Source of the DNA: Sequoia sempervirens
Taxonomy: Eukaryota; Streptophyta; Pinopsida; Cupressales; Cupressaceae
Length of the DNA: 64,000 bases
Direction of reading: 5' to 3'
Assembly: GCA_007258455.2 (NCBI GenBank)
Contig: VDFB02000001.1
Location: 11,258,161 to 11,322,160 of the forward strand
Below the pieces are notes generated by a model. It was not told the origin of the DNA. It ran no database searches and saw only the letters and a list, made by a program, of their open reading frames with translations. Positions 36,255 through 49,360 of this stretch are shown piece by piece (the first letter of the stretch is position 1; each line of letters begins with the position of its first letter). A program made the position numbers and the translations under genes.

Positions 36255-37795
36255 TTTTGATTCATCTGTTATTGCTGTTATTCTGAATTGGAATATCCAA
36301 TTTATTTTCATATACAGTTTTTATCTGCTGAGACCAAGCGTGAAATGGGCGTGCTTGTTGTGAGTCCCAAAACTATGTTAAAACCCGTTTATTAGTTATG
36401 GCTTCCAACTAATAATATTTTGTGATGTCCAACTGCTGATGAACTTTCACTGTATGCATGAACCTACTGTTCTGGTTTACATTTAGTTAAATACACTTTG
36501 AAAAGCTTAAAATGATATCCAATTCACTTGTGTGTTCTACATGGTACGAAGTCAAACACAAAATTACAACTTTTGTAAAAGTTTGGGGCACTGAAAACTT
36601 GTTTGCTAAGCATTATGTGTAATTGTTCACTCCTTGCTCTGGCATAGTTCCCACTCCAAACATATTCTTGAAATTTTTTATGACTTTTAGATGGCGAAAA
36701 ACTTCTGGCTATTCAAAATTCATCAATCACATCAAACTGAATGACTGTAACGAAATCAATAGAAGCTCGCTTAAATTTTTTGACAATTTGCTTGAGGAAC
36801 TAGACACAAAATACATGCCAGAGCGAATAATGACATTGCTCCTGTTGTAGAATATGGTGCCTTCAGGAATGTAAAATATGGTGCCAACGCCTGGATGAAA
36901 GAGCTGCCGCCTTTTGCCAAAGATTAGATTTGTTGTGGGTTTTGGGTTCTCACTCTTACTTTCTCAATACAAAATTATTATTAACTTTTGGTTGACCTCT
37001 TTGAGCAGTTTGGGGAATTATGAGGATATTTCGTCTTTTGATTCATCTGTTATCATTTTCTGAATTGGAATATCCAATTTATTTTCATATACCGTTTTTT
37101 ATTTGCTGAGACCAGGTCTGAAATGGGCATGCTGCTTATTAATTACGACTTCCAACTAATAATATTTTGTGATGATGTCCAATTTGCAAATGAACTTTCA
37201 CCGTAAATGCAAGAACCTACTGTTCTGGTTTACCTATTTTTATATATTCTTTGAAAATCTTAAATGATACCCAAACTGACTTTTGTGTTCTACATGGTAA
37301 GACATCAAAGACAAAATGACAAAATGATATCCAAACTGACTTTTGTGTTCTACATGGCTGAAAACTTAGTTTCTGAACATTATGTATGAGTGTTCACTCC
37401 TTGCTCTGGCATAGTTCCCAGTACAAATATATTGATGAAATTTTTTATGACTTTCAGATGATAATAAAACTTCTGGCAATTACATCACACTGAATGACTG
37501 TAACGAAAGCAATTAGAAGCTCACTTAAGAAATTTGACAATTGCCATGCATACCTTCTTGACGAACAACTAGACACGGAATAGATGGCAGAGGAAATACA
37601 TCACACCTGTTGTTGAATATGGTACCTCCAGGAATGTAAAATACTCACAGCCAACGCCTCGATGAGAAGAGCTGCCCGCCTTTTGCCAAAGATTAGATTT
37701 GTTGTGGTTTTTGGTTCCCACTCTTTCTTTCTCAATACAAAATTAACTTTTGGTTGAGCTCTTTGTGCAGTCGGGGGAATTAGAGATGGCATTTT
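36255..37795. repeat. 781-bp tandem duplication overlapping the mTERF 3' end
   Basis: Copy A (36255-37035) and copy B (37036 to about 37795) both start TTTTGATTCATCTGTTAT. They share GAATTGGAATATCCAATTTA, AACTAATAATATTTTGTGAT, TTTGCCAAAGATTAGATTTG and the gene-terminal sequence. Copy B contains the real mTERF stop codon (37743-37745) and last codons. Copy A ends in a mutated image of those codons. Many small indels suggest an old event. Confidence 0.9.
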
Positions 37796-38882
37796 CATAA
37801 ATTGACCACAGTGTTTCAGATTCAGGATGCCCTTCTATAATCTTGCTCACAAATCTTGCCTTTGGCATTCTCAATACAGTCAAAAGGGAAAGACCGAAAA
37901 CATTCATGTATTTGATTTTCTGCCAAACTAGAAACCTTGGCCTCATAGTCTTTTCCAAACTGATATGCAACACGCTCGGATGCTTCACAACATAATTTGC
38001 AGGGAACTCCATAGTATTAACTATAAAGTTCATCTTTTCACTAATACTTTCCTTGGAGCAACAAAAGACTAAAGGGCAGACCCGAAATACTTGCCAGATT
38101 TCCTCAGCCGAGAGCCCGCAGAGTTTGAGATTCTCTATCTTGGCCTCTAACGTTTCCATGCAGCTAGTAACCACTATACTTACAACATATTTGAACATTA
38201 TTCTTTCCTTGTCAGCGCCAATCTTGTGAATGAGATCAATTTGTGCAGGCTTAAGAGAAGTGACTGACAGAACGCGCGGCGTTATCAATAAGAATCTGGA
38301 GAGCTCCATCCCACGAAAACCCCATCCCTCCCAGAAAGCCACCGAGGGCTTCAGGGTCTTCTCCAAATTATAACTGAGAATGCGTGGTGATCTTAATATG
38401 GCTTTAACGAGCAGATCTTCGGACTGAAATACATTCTTCAGAAACTCTAGCATGGGAAGAAGTCTACTCTCGAGGGTAAGGTCCAATATGCGGGGACTCG
38501 AAGTCAAAAGCTTCGTCAGAGCTTGACCCTCGAAACCGAAACCTTCCAGTAGTTTGATCTTGGGCTCCAATTTTCTTTCTGGACTTAAGTAGAGAACTCT
38601 GGGGCGACTCCTCATCATATTGGCAATTTGGACTTTAGTGAAGCCGTATTTGTTCAACATATGAATAAACTGTTCCACGCCGTGGAGGGTTTGAAGCTTC
38701 TGCAATCTGGGGGCGGCTTTGAAGATCCGAGTGATGTCGGCCGCAGACAAGTTGAATTTGGAGGAGGCAAAGTGTGAAAAGAGGGTCTGCGAATGAGCAT
38801 TGGTAATGGTAAGGGTTGAGAACACATTGCGAAAATGGAATGGGTTCATAACAGTCAGTCTGGTCCAAAACTTAGAGTTCAT
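37743..38882 (-). CDS. mTERF-family organellar transcription regulator
   Basis: The gene is intronless, 379 codons, ATG at 38882-38880 and stop TAA at 37745-37743. The first about 40 residues are rich in Ser, Thr, Phe and Arg with few acidic residues, which fits a mitochondrial (less likely plastid) targeting peptide. A second Met at codon 12 is an alternative start. The rest is a run of about 30-residue helical mTERF repeats marked by Pro-Arg-x-Leu signatures, for example RSRPRVLYL, SSPRILDL, RSPRILSY, TPRVLSV and KHPSVLHI. Such proteins bind organellar nucleic acid and act in transcription, intron splicing or translation. It resembles the single-exon, multi-copy plant mTERF group. The exact paralogue and target cannot be told. 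The frame is intact, and the 3' end lies in a tandem duplication. Confidence 0.95.
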   Translation of the reverse strand: MNSKFWTRLTVMNPFHFRNVFSTLTITNAHSQTLFSHFASSKFNLSAADITRIFKAAPRLQKLQTLHGVEQFIHMLNKYGFTKVQIANMMRSRPRVLYLSPERKLEPKIKLLEGFGFEGQALTKLLTSSPRILDLTLESRLLPMLEFLKNVFQSEDLLVKAILRSPRILSYNLEKTLKPSVAFWEGWGFRGMELSRFLLITPRVLSVTSLKPAQIDLIHKIGADKERIMFKYVVSIVVTSCMETLEAKIENLKLCGLSAEEIWQVFRVCPLVFCCSKESISEKMNFIVNTMEFPANYVVKHPSVLHISLEKTMRPRFLVWQKIKYMNVFGLSLLTVLRMPKARFVSKIIEGHPESETLWSIYENAISNSPDCTKSSTKS

Positions 38883-38901
38883 GGCAGAATTACAAGATAG
38901 G

Positions 38902-38910
38902 TTAGGGTTT
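38902..38910 (-). promoter_or_regulatory. Telo-box upstream of the mTERF ATG
   Basis: On the minus strand AAACCCTAA lies 19 bp upstream of the start codon. Telo-boxes are known near plant genes for translation and organelle biogenesis, so the position suits this gene. The transcription start is not visible, and the site could be in the 5' UTR. Confidence 0.55.
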
Positions 38911-40960
38911 CCTGGAAATGAACTGAGGTTTGCGATCGTTCAGTTTTCTTATGTTTGATTTTCGATTTTCCGGGTTCTTTAAGAGCAATTCAATTTCATT
39001 AGTAGATCAAGTTTATTAAATTGTTTTTTTAATTAAAGAAAATTTAATAGTTAGTTTTCTTATGTTGATGGGTTTGGTGTTTATTTTCAATTATGTTAAT
39101 ATTTATTGTACAATTAATAATATATGTTAAAAAATATATATTAGTTTATATAAAATATAATTTAGATTATATAAATATAAATAGAATGGAAGCATAATTG
39201 AGATTTATATTAGTTTTAAAGATTGGAGAAAATTATAAGTTTAATTATATAAAACAATTAACTCTAATCAATAATTCATGTCTCAAGGGCACTAGTATTT
39301 ATGAATAAACACGTAGCAAATAAAAGTTAAGTTGTGGGAACAACCAATGCCAAAAATAAATGTGTGGACCTCCAATTTGAGCTGCGAAGGATGAGTTAAA
39401 TGCAATGATGAAACCCAAAACTCAAATGGAAGACACACTCAAGATAGAACAAATGAACACAAAAAATGATGCAAAGTATGACAAACCAAAGCATCAAACC
39501 TCCATGATTGTTTTAGATGTCCTCTGAGATGAAGGATGGAGATATGTGGATTCTCTTAAGCTTAGAAATTACTCAATTTGACACCATAAGGTTAGTGTTC
39601 AATTGTTTCCTTGATATGAGAGAGGTGAGCCTCTCTTAAATAGATTTTTCAAATGGAAAATGAAGGGCTAAAATGAAAGGATGCACGAACCCAACAAGGG
39701 ATTGGAACAACACAGACCTAAACACATATCTCATGGCATTAACGCCATTAGCAACCTTAACATTCTAGTTCAAGCCTACAAGCACACTAGATCAGTGGAG
39801 GCATAGTGCCTATAATCACAATGGCCCAATGGAGGTTTGAACCTTGGTGGCCACAACAACAACACCACCACTTTACCATCACACTATGGGATGAACACCA
39901 TTTTGATTGCATTTTATTATTCACATTTTCATCATCAACATTTTGACACGTTTGATGGACCCAGGTTCTAGATATTAACAAGAAATTTTTGCAAGAGTTG
40001 TATTTCTTTGAACTATAGGTCATATTCTCACATTTGGATCAATTCACAATGTGTTTGGGTTGATAGAGATTGTTTTTGGGCTAACACAGACCACATTTGG
40101 TATATATATCATATCAATTTTCTTTTGTACAAAGTTTATTTTTTGATTGACATGACATATTTTTTGCTTTCAATCAATTTTGCCATTCCTTTGGCTAGAT
40201 CTATAGCACTTTTGGTCTAACTTATTGTACTTTTGGTTAACTAGAATATCTTCTATTTTATCCAACAGATAGTGTTGTGCTTCTAGCATCAGTCGTTGCA
40301 CTTTTGGTTCATCTTGCAACACTTTTGGTCAATATTGAATTGCTTTTGGTCTTTTCTGCAATGCTTGTGATCTCTATTGTTGCACATTTGAGTAGTATTT
40401 AGGGTTCAAAATCAAATTTATATTTAAAGTTGTTTCAGATTTGAAAAAGATATCATTTTCTAACAACTAACCTTAGATCTAATCTCAAACTAACCTAAGA
40501 TCTAAGATCTTATTGCCTTGGTGTTCTTTGTTGGTATTTTTGTTTACAAGAAATTAGATCTTCTAAGAATTGAAACAGTTGCAAAAGAAAGTGGATTTGG
40601 GAGCTCTTCATCCAATTGGCATCGCAAGTTTAGCGTTGGATGATTTGGGTTCATTCATTCAATCACTCTATCACTTTTAATTTTGCAAAGTGTTAAAATA
40701 GTTACATTATTTGCTTTACTTCAATTAATCTTTCCTGGTGTGTCTTCCTCACATTGAAAATTGGGCTAAAATTTATCTTTCACGTTTGGATAATTTGGTT
40801 TTTAAAATAAATGTATTTTAATCCCCAAGATCTACTTATGTATGCTTTCCTCTTGTACCCAACAGTGATCTTGAAGATAAAAAATAACTGATCTTGTTTT
40901 TCTTTTAGGGGGCGTTCCTATAGAATTGATCACTCTAGGGGATGACCTCAACTCTTGTGT
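38911..40960. other. No gene seen; mTERF upstream region and repeat-like DNA
   Basis: The first about 100 bp are probably mTERF promoter. From about 40170 to 40400 the phrase CACTTTTGGT recurs at irregular intervals, as it does (CACTTTTAGT, CACTTCTAGG) at 41610-41800. The repetition flanks the gag remnant that follows. Confidence 0.4.
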
Positions 40961-42385
40961 TTCGATAGAGTATAAATAGAGGGGGGTAAATTGAAGTACA
41001 TTCCTCTTGGAAGTGGAATATTGTCAATCTTGACTAAGTCTCTAAGAACTTTATACCTTAGAGAAGTGAAGGTGGAGAGTGGGTTACCCTTTCCTCCTAT
41101 TTGTTTGGGATTATTCCCTTTCATCTGTTGATTAATGCCTCACATACCCTTGTGGTATATCTTGAGGATACCCTTAGTTGACCTTGTAAATCCTAGTCAA
41201 AACTCATTGGTTGTACCTATTTGAGTAGGCTTGTTGGTATGTATTTTGTGCTTGATTGTTTATATTCCCATCTCCACTTGAAGTTGAAGTGAGGATATCT
41301 ATCCAAAAGTAAGCCTTATGATTTTTCTTATTTGCATCATTTCTTTGAGAATTTACATTTCTAGCATAAATTTTAAAATTTCAAAATGATCAAAGATAAC
41401 ATTCAAACATCAAAACAAAAAACATCAAATCAAAAATCAAAAATCAAAACTGTAAGAAAAAATCTTTTGTTGCATAAGCATATACAAGTGGTTCAAGTGC
41501 ATTGTTTCTACATTTTTAATCATTTTTGTGTCTTGATTACATCTCTTTCCAAGAAGAAATTGATCAAAATCAAAACCAAAGAATAAAAGAACTATCAAAT
41601 AGTTGAAACTGCACTTTTGAGTGTCCTAAGCCACTTTTAGTCTATTCTAGGCCTCATTTGGCTTATCCTATAGTGCTTCTAGGAAATTTTGTAGCACTTG
41701 TAGTCTACTTTGCAATATTTTTAGGTGATTTTGCAGTGCCTATGGTCTCCCTTGTAACACTTCTAGGATTCACTTTTGGCATATTCCAAGTCACTTTTGG
41801 CTATCAAACATTGTCCTTCAAAATTTCAAAACCTATCAAAATAGAAAATTTCCAAATAAACAGAGCTTCAATTGGTCTTTCATTGCAATATTTCATTTTC
41901 CTTGATACTATTTGAGGATTAGACAATTTTTTTAGTATATTATCTTATCACTGTTAAAATTTATGAAAGCTCAAATTGGATCTCCTATCTTTTATCTTTA
42001 TCATATCATATCATTTGTGGATATACTAGCTTGAAAGCTTCAAAGTTATTCTTGGGTTGGAAACCTCTACTCTTTTATCAAGTTTTCTTGGACTCACAAG
42101 TCTAGTTCAAGTACACTTTATCAATACCAATTTTAGCATCTTGCTTGGACTCACAAGTCTAGTTCAAGGAAGAATCTATTATTTTATCAATCAATATCAA
42201 TATCATATTTTGGATATCCAATGCAACTTTGATATATTTTAGTTTTGAGAAATAAGCATCAAAATTATTGAAAGAAAATATTATTTTATCTAAGGCTAAG
42301 GTCTTACATTGCATATGCCAATTACAAGATCTCAATATAAGGAAAAAAAGAATCCCATCAATAAGGATCAAATATTCCCAAAAGC
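40961..42385 (+). other. Probable untranslated leader or LTR of the Gypsy gag element; TATA-like box
   Basis: GAGTATAAATAGAGGGG (about 40968-40984) is a good TATA box and may mark the promoter of a retroelement whose gag follows at 42386. A candidate primer-binding sequence (TTGGCATCGC, about 40615) is upstream of it, which does not fit a simple layout. LTR ends were not found. Confidence 0.3.
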
Positions 42386-44130
42386 ATGGGTAAACATGAG
42401 CAAGGATCATATTCAAATCTGCCTTTCTTTTATATTGACCCTTTAAGGGTTCCTTATATAGAGGATGGTCAAGATGGTCCCACATCTAAAGATCTTCAAG
42501 GATTTGAGCAAGACCCTAGAGAAATGAGATTTTTTGAACTTCTATTCAGAAAGAATCCTAATCACTACCTTCAAGTATTAGCTCAAAAAGGTGCTAAAAT
42601 ACTTGACCATCTCATCAAGGATGTAGATCTCACTAACCCTGACATGTGGGAAAAATAATTCAACCCAATCCAATTCAAACATCATTACAAAAGGTGGTCA
42701 CTACCTTCACATATTCACCACCACCTCCACCTAATACATCATAATTTCAATGGAAATCATATCAAGAGACACTTCATGATCAATTTGCACTCCAACAATC
42801 ACCTACCTTTTATAGATCTTATCTAAAAATGGGTTCCTCAAACATACAACACATGTCTATTCCACCTAGTCAAAATCAACATCAACAACAAAATTACACT
42901 CCTTTAAATCGACACCAACAACAACATCAACATCGAAAACAATCCATTCCCACAAGTGTACCTCCATCCATGTCTACAAATGACTTGGCTCAACAAATTC
43001 AAGAGTTACAACAAAATACAACAAACATGGAAATGGGAAACGCCAACACTAAGAAGAGTTATGCATTGGAAGACATATGCCCCTATCATTTGGACAAGCC
43101 TTTGAACATGATACCCTTTCCTTAAAAATTTGAAATGCCTAAGCTTGAAAAATACAAAGGGAGGGGTGATCCAAGAGAACATATAATAAAATTTTACATA
43201 GCTTGTCTTGAGTTTTATAATAATGATACATATCTAATGCTCCTCTTTCCTAGAGGCCTACAAGGTCAAGCTATTGAGTGGTTTTCATGTTTGTCTCTTG
43301 GAATCAAGACCTTTCATGAGTTGGTAGACAAATTAATTGAACACTTTTCATATGACATTGAACATGAGACTACATTGATTATGTTAAATGATGGAGAAAA
43401 TTTTGCCTCCTTTTTACAAAGGTGGAGTAACTTGGAAAGTAAACTTCCCTATCCTATTCTTGAAAAATAACTTGTTTACATATTTACCCAAAATCTAAAT
43501 CATGAATTTTTCTTTCAACTTCAAATTCAAGGTGGTAATACATTTGGAGAGGTCATTGAAAGGGATATTAATATTTAAAAAGCTCTCATTGCTAAGGGTC
43601 TTGTGATTTTTTTAAAGACAATAAGGTTAACCATTCAACATCTAAAGACAAGATAAGAATTTGGACCAAAAACAAGAACATTGTCAATGATGGTGTGGTA
43701 GATGCAAAAACAATTCAAACTGATCAACCTACCCTATAGTTGGAAACAAATAATCATCAAAACAAAGAAGGTGGTATAAGGCCCACTAAGGGAAAAAATT
43801 GCTCCTAAAAGGCAATACACTCCTTTAGGGGAATCCCTTGAATCCACCTTGCAAAAATTAATTCAAGTAAGCTCATCACCTTACTTGAAGTAAGAAATCA
43901 AGAGCCACCAATTAAACCTCCATGGTACAAAGAAAATGAATATTGCAAGTATCATAAGATCAAAGTACATAAAAGTTTCAATTGCTTCAAATTGAAGAAT
44001 CTTATCTAAGGCCTTATAGATCAAGGTGATGTTGGCATAGAAAATACACCTTCAATTAATGATGATGTCAAAATGTTCAAGGATCCTATCCCTAAACATG
44101 GAAAAGGGGAACCTTCAAATAAAGATATAA
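42386..44130 (+). pseudogene. Ty3/Gypsy gag pseudogene
   Basis: The first part (42386-42655) is followed by a Gln-rich linker (42829-43125). Then comes a clear retrotransposon gag core (43135-43467; PKLEKYKGRGDPREHI, LQGQAIEWF, FASFLQRWSNLESK). After stops, a zinc knuckle of type C-x2-H-x4-H-x4-C follows at about 43942-43990 (CKYHKIKVHKSFNC). Gag packages element RNA into virus-like particles. Several stops and at least one frame change (between 42655 and 42829) disable it. No protease, RT or integrase is visible downstream, so the element is truncated or was always non-autonomous. Confidence 0.8.
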
Positions 44131-47100
44131 ATCCTAAAAGATCCAATTGCTTTACAATTTTTCTTTCATTCTTTTTCATTACCTTCACTACCTCCAACAA
44201 CTCCTACATCTCTTGTTGTATGTGAAGAAGATGAAGCTACAACATTTTCCTATGTGTGTTATGAAGAAGGTACAACCTTTCTTGTATTTGGCTCCTTTAT
44301 TTTACTGTCCTTTATACTCTTTGAGGGATTTTATCCAATAAATGCCTCTTGTTTCGGATCACCATAGTCTTGAATTGAAATATTTTCTTTGATGGACCAA
44401 TTCACAAAAGGCAAAGGTTTCCAATCCATGTATAAATTCTTAAACCTTAGGAATAGAATTTCAAACTCTAAATCCAAAAGATCCTCAAGTATCTTCTCAA
44501 GAGTCATATTGACCAATTGTTTAACAACCATACAACTATATTCTCTTATGCTCACTTCATATTCATTAACACAATTTTCCCAATAGCCTTATATTTGTGG
44601 CACATGTTTGAATCTCAATCCAAATCTTTTATATAGAAAACCCTTAGAATTATAAACATTTTTTATATAAAATATTTAACCTAAACATTGTTAAGATATT
44701 TGGAATCAAGGGCTGATTTGCATTTATAGATGTCAAGTTGAATTGGGAAGCCAATCCTCAACTTATTTGTCTTTCTCTAAAGAAGAATTGCACCTTAGAA
44801 ATTTTCCTACAATACTCCATTGTGATCACTAGGGTATTTTAGAAGTATGTAAGGAAAATGTTGGAAATTGTATAAACCAATTAGTCCACTAAAAAATCAC
44901 TACCATGCTTGCTTTGAAATCATGATGTGATGTTGCTCATTCATTTTCCTCACCAAATGCATCAAGAATACATCATTCACCTATAGTAGTGTTTCAGTAA
45001 TTCATAGTCCTCTAACTAAGGTAGGTGTTTATAGACTTGTGTAGTATTGAACCTTGAAAATCTAGTCAACAAAAAGGGATCTGGTCTTTGCCATGGCGTA
45101 GACCAAGTAGGACACTATGAAATTTGAAGGTTTTATCAAACTCTAGTTGTATGTGTGAAATTTTGAGGGTTAGTAATAAACACACAAAATCAATGAAACA
45201 TATTACATTAGAGATTTAAGCATAAAACTGAATCAAATTGAAACAAGAGTAAATTCCTAAAATTGCTCCATTGTTCTTTATTCTCAAGGATTCATTAAAT
45301 CATAATGGCTCTCAGATTTGTGTATGCACTATGATTGTTAGAATGACAACTTGAGAAATGAGATGCTATTCAAAATGCAAGAATCTAATTCCTACATGAT
45401 TTATCAACAAATGATAATGATGCTAAGATTATGATACTATTGTATAAAATGGAGATTATACTATGATAATGATGTTAAATTCTATTATGGAAATGTTGTA
45501 TGAAATCTAAGATGATAAAAAAAATGTAACTATAAACTAAGGCATGATTCTAAATTAATATGATACTACAATGCAACTTGTTAAATATTAAAACACTCTA
45601 AATGTTCAAAATCTAAATGCTCCAATTGCTCCAATGTTATTCCTGCATAATAAGTTTACTCAAAGATGGGATGATAAATGTTGTAGCAAGAGGTTGTATT
45701 TATAGGATTTCCAAAGCATCTTGTGATGTGGCAGCAACCAACGATCGAGATTTCAACATGAGAGATGAACAGTGGAGATGGAAGCATCATGGAGGATGTT
45801 CCCTTGACCAAGGGCAACATGCCAAATGTATGAGAGAATAAAATGTGTGAGATTGTCAAATGTCCAAAGTTTGTATTGGAATTAGTTGAGAATAATGCAA
45901 TCTAAATATTAGACATATTTAAATACATGTGACACTTGATGAGGTGGCAAGAGGAAAAGTTGTAGACATGTACCTAATTCAATTTCAGAATTTAAATTTA
46001 GTAAGAAGATTATTAATTAAATAAAACAAACTATGTGAATTTATTTATTTAATTAAAATAGAAGAATGTGATTTTAGATTGAAGAATTAGAAGAGTGTGA
46101 ACTATATAAATAAATTTGGAATTTATTTATAAGTAAACGAAATAAAAGGGTTCATTAATTAAATAACTTGTATTTAATTAATTAATTGCCTTGATCGATT
46201 TTAGGTGTATACACTGGAAACTACTTGTGACAACAATCACTAATCTAAAAACCCCAACAAAATTGGATTTTTCCCTCTCAAATGGAGCTCATGATGAAGA
46301 AAATCCAAGGTTTGACTAATCTTGCTTCTGCCCAATTATTCAATTTAGCAAAGTGGTCTTCAAAGAGAACCCATCATTGAATTCATTCCTCCTTTTCAAC
46401 TTTGTAAATCCTAAAGAACCTCTTAGCTTCCTTCAACCAATGTCTTCCAAGTTAGTTTTTGACACTCTTGAAGGTTTTTGTTCCATATTTCCTCACTTTT
46501 TGATTTGTATGTCTTACACACTTCATATGGCAACAAATTGAAAGCAGTTCCATAGAATCAACATCAAACTTAGCAAGGACACGATCACTTATTGTATAGA
46601 TTTCCCTCTTCTTAGGGTCATAATTCTTAGTGCAGGTTTAAAAATTCTTGACTATGAGTAGAAATAGGAAAATAAGTGGCTTTTTTTATCCCACTAGCTT
46701 GCAACCTCTTGGTGATTTTGTTTCTACTCTTCATCATATCCTCAAAATCAACATCTTACATGTTCAAAAGCTCTAGCTCTATGTCGTTGAACTTTAGTTA
46801 TTTGCACACCAACCTAGATGCACCTTCCATGATTCAGAAGTGATATTTCATAAAGAAATCCTTCAAACCCTAGCTTCCTTATACAAATCTACAAATTGAG
46901 TGTTGTGAAACCTTGGGGCATGAGGAATTATGGAACATAGAGTGCCAATGTTGAAAATCATCACATAGTCCTCCTTTACAAAAATTAGACCTTAAAAATT
47001 GTAGAAGTCTGAAAAACTAATGCTTATTGCCATTTGAATGATCAAAAATTTGACAAAAGTATGTCATAGGTGTTTGAGAATGGAAGATAATGTTGGTATG

Positions 47101-49240
47101 TTGATGGAAACCTACAATAAGTTTCAAAGGCGCCTCCAACAATGAACACCTACTAGAAATTTGTTGAAAACCTGTAGTAAACCTTCTCTTCGTTTGTTAA
47201 TGAAAATTTGGAATGGGAAGATATAATGACTAAACACTCTTTTATGGAATGAAAGTAGCTTTATTTTTGTCTTTGTATACCTTTAATCTCCTCTTTCCAT
47301 TGCATGTCTAAGCTTCATACATTGTATGATGCATTGGTAAGCTCTTTTAGTCAGTTCTGCAAAGATTTAATATACTGATATAACATTCATGACCATGATA
47401 GGCTAGGATTCAACTATAATGAGGACCATTTTACCTTCTACATCTTCATTCTAGGTTTTAAGAAAATCCATGTTGTAAGACCTGCTTGAATACACAAGTA
47501 TCTAGAAACTATATAATTTAATCAATACCATTGCACTTACTTTCATTCATACTTGATTGTTGCTTAAAGGCTTGACTCTAGATGTTTTAATCATGTAGGA
47601 CCACCCAGGAATCCTTCATATTTTATTTTTATTCCCCAATCTTGGTCTTCTTCAAGAGAGTACATTGAATAATGCTCTTGAAGTCAAGGAGAGAAGCCTT
47701 ATGAATTTGTACTTCAACTCATCTGATTTGTGACCATTTTGTAGGTATCTATTTAGTTGGAGATGAGCAATGACCAGAGTTGGCAGTTTATTGCAAACAA
47801 TGTTGCTTATGTAATAATAATTGCATATAGAGGCCAAAATAGAGTACTTATAAGTGATAATAATAAATATAGATAGAACCTAAACATTTTTTACAAAGGA
47901 TCTACCTATAATTAGAATATGTTTTTCTCTCTATTTCATAATACCAAAGAATGGAGGACTCAATTCAAATGCACCAGAAAGATGAATGGTCAATATAAAT
48001 TCAATTTCATATTGGAATAGTTTTGACAGGGATAATTTGATAGAGCAACATGCACATGATCTTGTGGCCTCTTAAGGAAAAATGAGTAACCTCTTTATTG
48101 TCAACTTCCAATGGGAAATAGTAGTTTGATTAAAAGATAAATGAAATGGTTAGCAGTTAATTTGGTGCCTATTTTAATCCTACTAGGGTCCATTTTGATT
48201 AGTTATATATATCATATTTACTATAAAATATTCATAAGTGTTTTCTACATCAGATTTTTAAGAATGTTGTTTTCCATGATACTCTAGATAGTGTAATGAT
48301 CTTTTCAAAATTTAAGAAAAAAACTCTAGTAAGAGCTATTAGACAAAAGAAGTGGAAATTAAGTGCAAAATCTATGACACTCCTTTGGTTTAGCAAATTT
48401 GACTACCTTGTACACTTTTTGTAAGCTAAATGCTTCTAGCATCTTTTTTGAGATATATGCAAAGTTTATGTAGTGATACTGATTCAGACTAAATGGAGTC
48501 TTCAAAATTTCTTCACAAGTTGTTACTAAAATATTATCTATAGCTTCTTCAAGCATCCATTACCAAGCATCCCATACAAACTGTACAACATCCCTCCATG
48601 TGTAGAAGAAAATACAAAACACACAAGATTAAACAAGTCTCCTAACGTTGATTATTTGAGATTTTTTACATGAAAAAAATACGAAGCAAGAAGGAACCAT
48701 ACCTAAAACTTCTTGTTCTGAAAATGAACTCTTTTATTTTCTCTCATTATCTTGTATCACCAAGAACTCACTTTCATCAATGTGTCTTGGACTCTTGATT
48801 CCTCCTGGGACAAGTCCAAAAACCAATTCATTGTTAATTGTCTGCATTAATTGCTAAATGAACCTACATTTATAGGGAAAAGTTGGGGAGGTGATCAAAG
48901 GTGGCGGGTTTCATATTTATTGAAATTCCATGATTCTCACAATAGTCATCCACAACATCCTCCAACAAATATTAAAATCTTGTCCATGCAACGGAGTTGT
49001 ATTTATTTCCCACCAGAAGTTTACCCAACACTACCAACGTTTTGTAGAAAGTGACACTCATGAGTCTTTATATACATTATCTTCGGAGACATGCAATAAA
49101 ATCGAAATTCATAATTGTTTTTATATACATCAAAAAAATATGATAAAATTAGAAAATAGAGTTTTTGTATACACAAAAAATTGTCATTGTAGTGGTACGC
49201 CTCTCAACATATAAAGCAAAAAAAAATTAAAAATTAAAAA
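44131..49240. other. No supported gene; repeat-like AT-rich DNA
   Basis: Only short ORFs, the longest 74 codons, without motifs. About 45980-46195 is rich in TTAATTAA tracts like those at 281-531 and 30810-31010. The minus strand at 46340-46900 reads with few stops and may be a decayed retroelement ORF, but no domain is recognisable. Confidence 0.4.
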
Positions 49241-49279
49241 TTAATAGGTACCAGGGTACCTACGCAAGTGTAGGCCCCT

Positions 49280-49360
49280 ATACTTGGGTGGTACGCAAGG
49301 TATCAGAGCCACAAAGCTCGCGCCCTGTGCCCCCCATAGCGCGGACCCCACACTACCCCT
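49280..49360 (+). mobile_element. Initiator-Met-tRNA primer-binding-site-like sequence in a GC-rich island
   Basis: GGTATCAGAGCC at about 49298-49309 matches the usual plant Copia primer-binding site (TGGTATCAGAGC) except for its first base. The following 60 bases are strikingly GC-rich (CTCGCGCCC, ATAGCGCGGACC). This suggests the end of a 5' LTR just upstream, but the LTR start and any downstream gag were not identified. Confidence 0.5.

Noticed and set aside
38635..38868. 77-codon minus-strand ORF
   Set aside because: It overlaps the mTERF gene on the same strand in another frame.
42159..42485. 108-codon minus-strand ORF overlapping the gag start
   Set aside because: The plus-strand gag frame has clear homology over the overlap; the minus frame has no motif.
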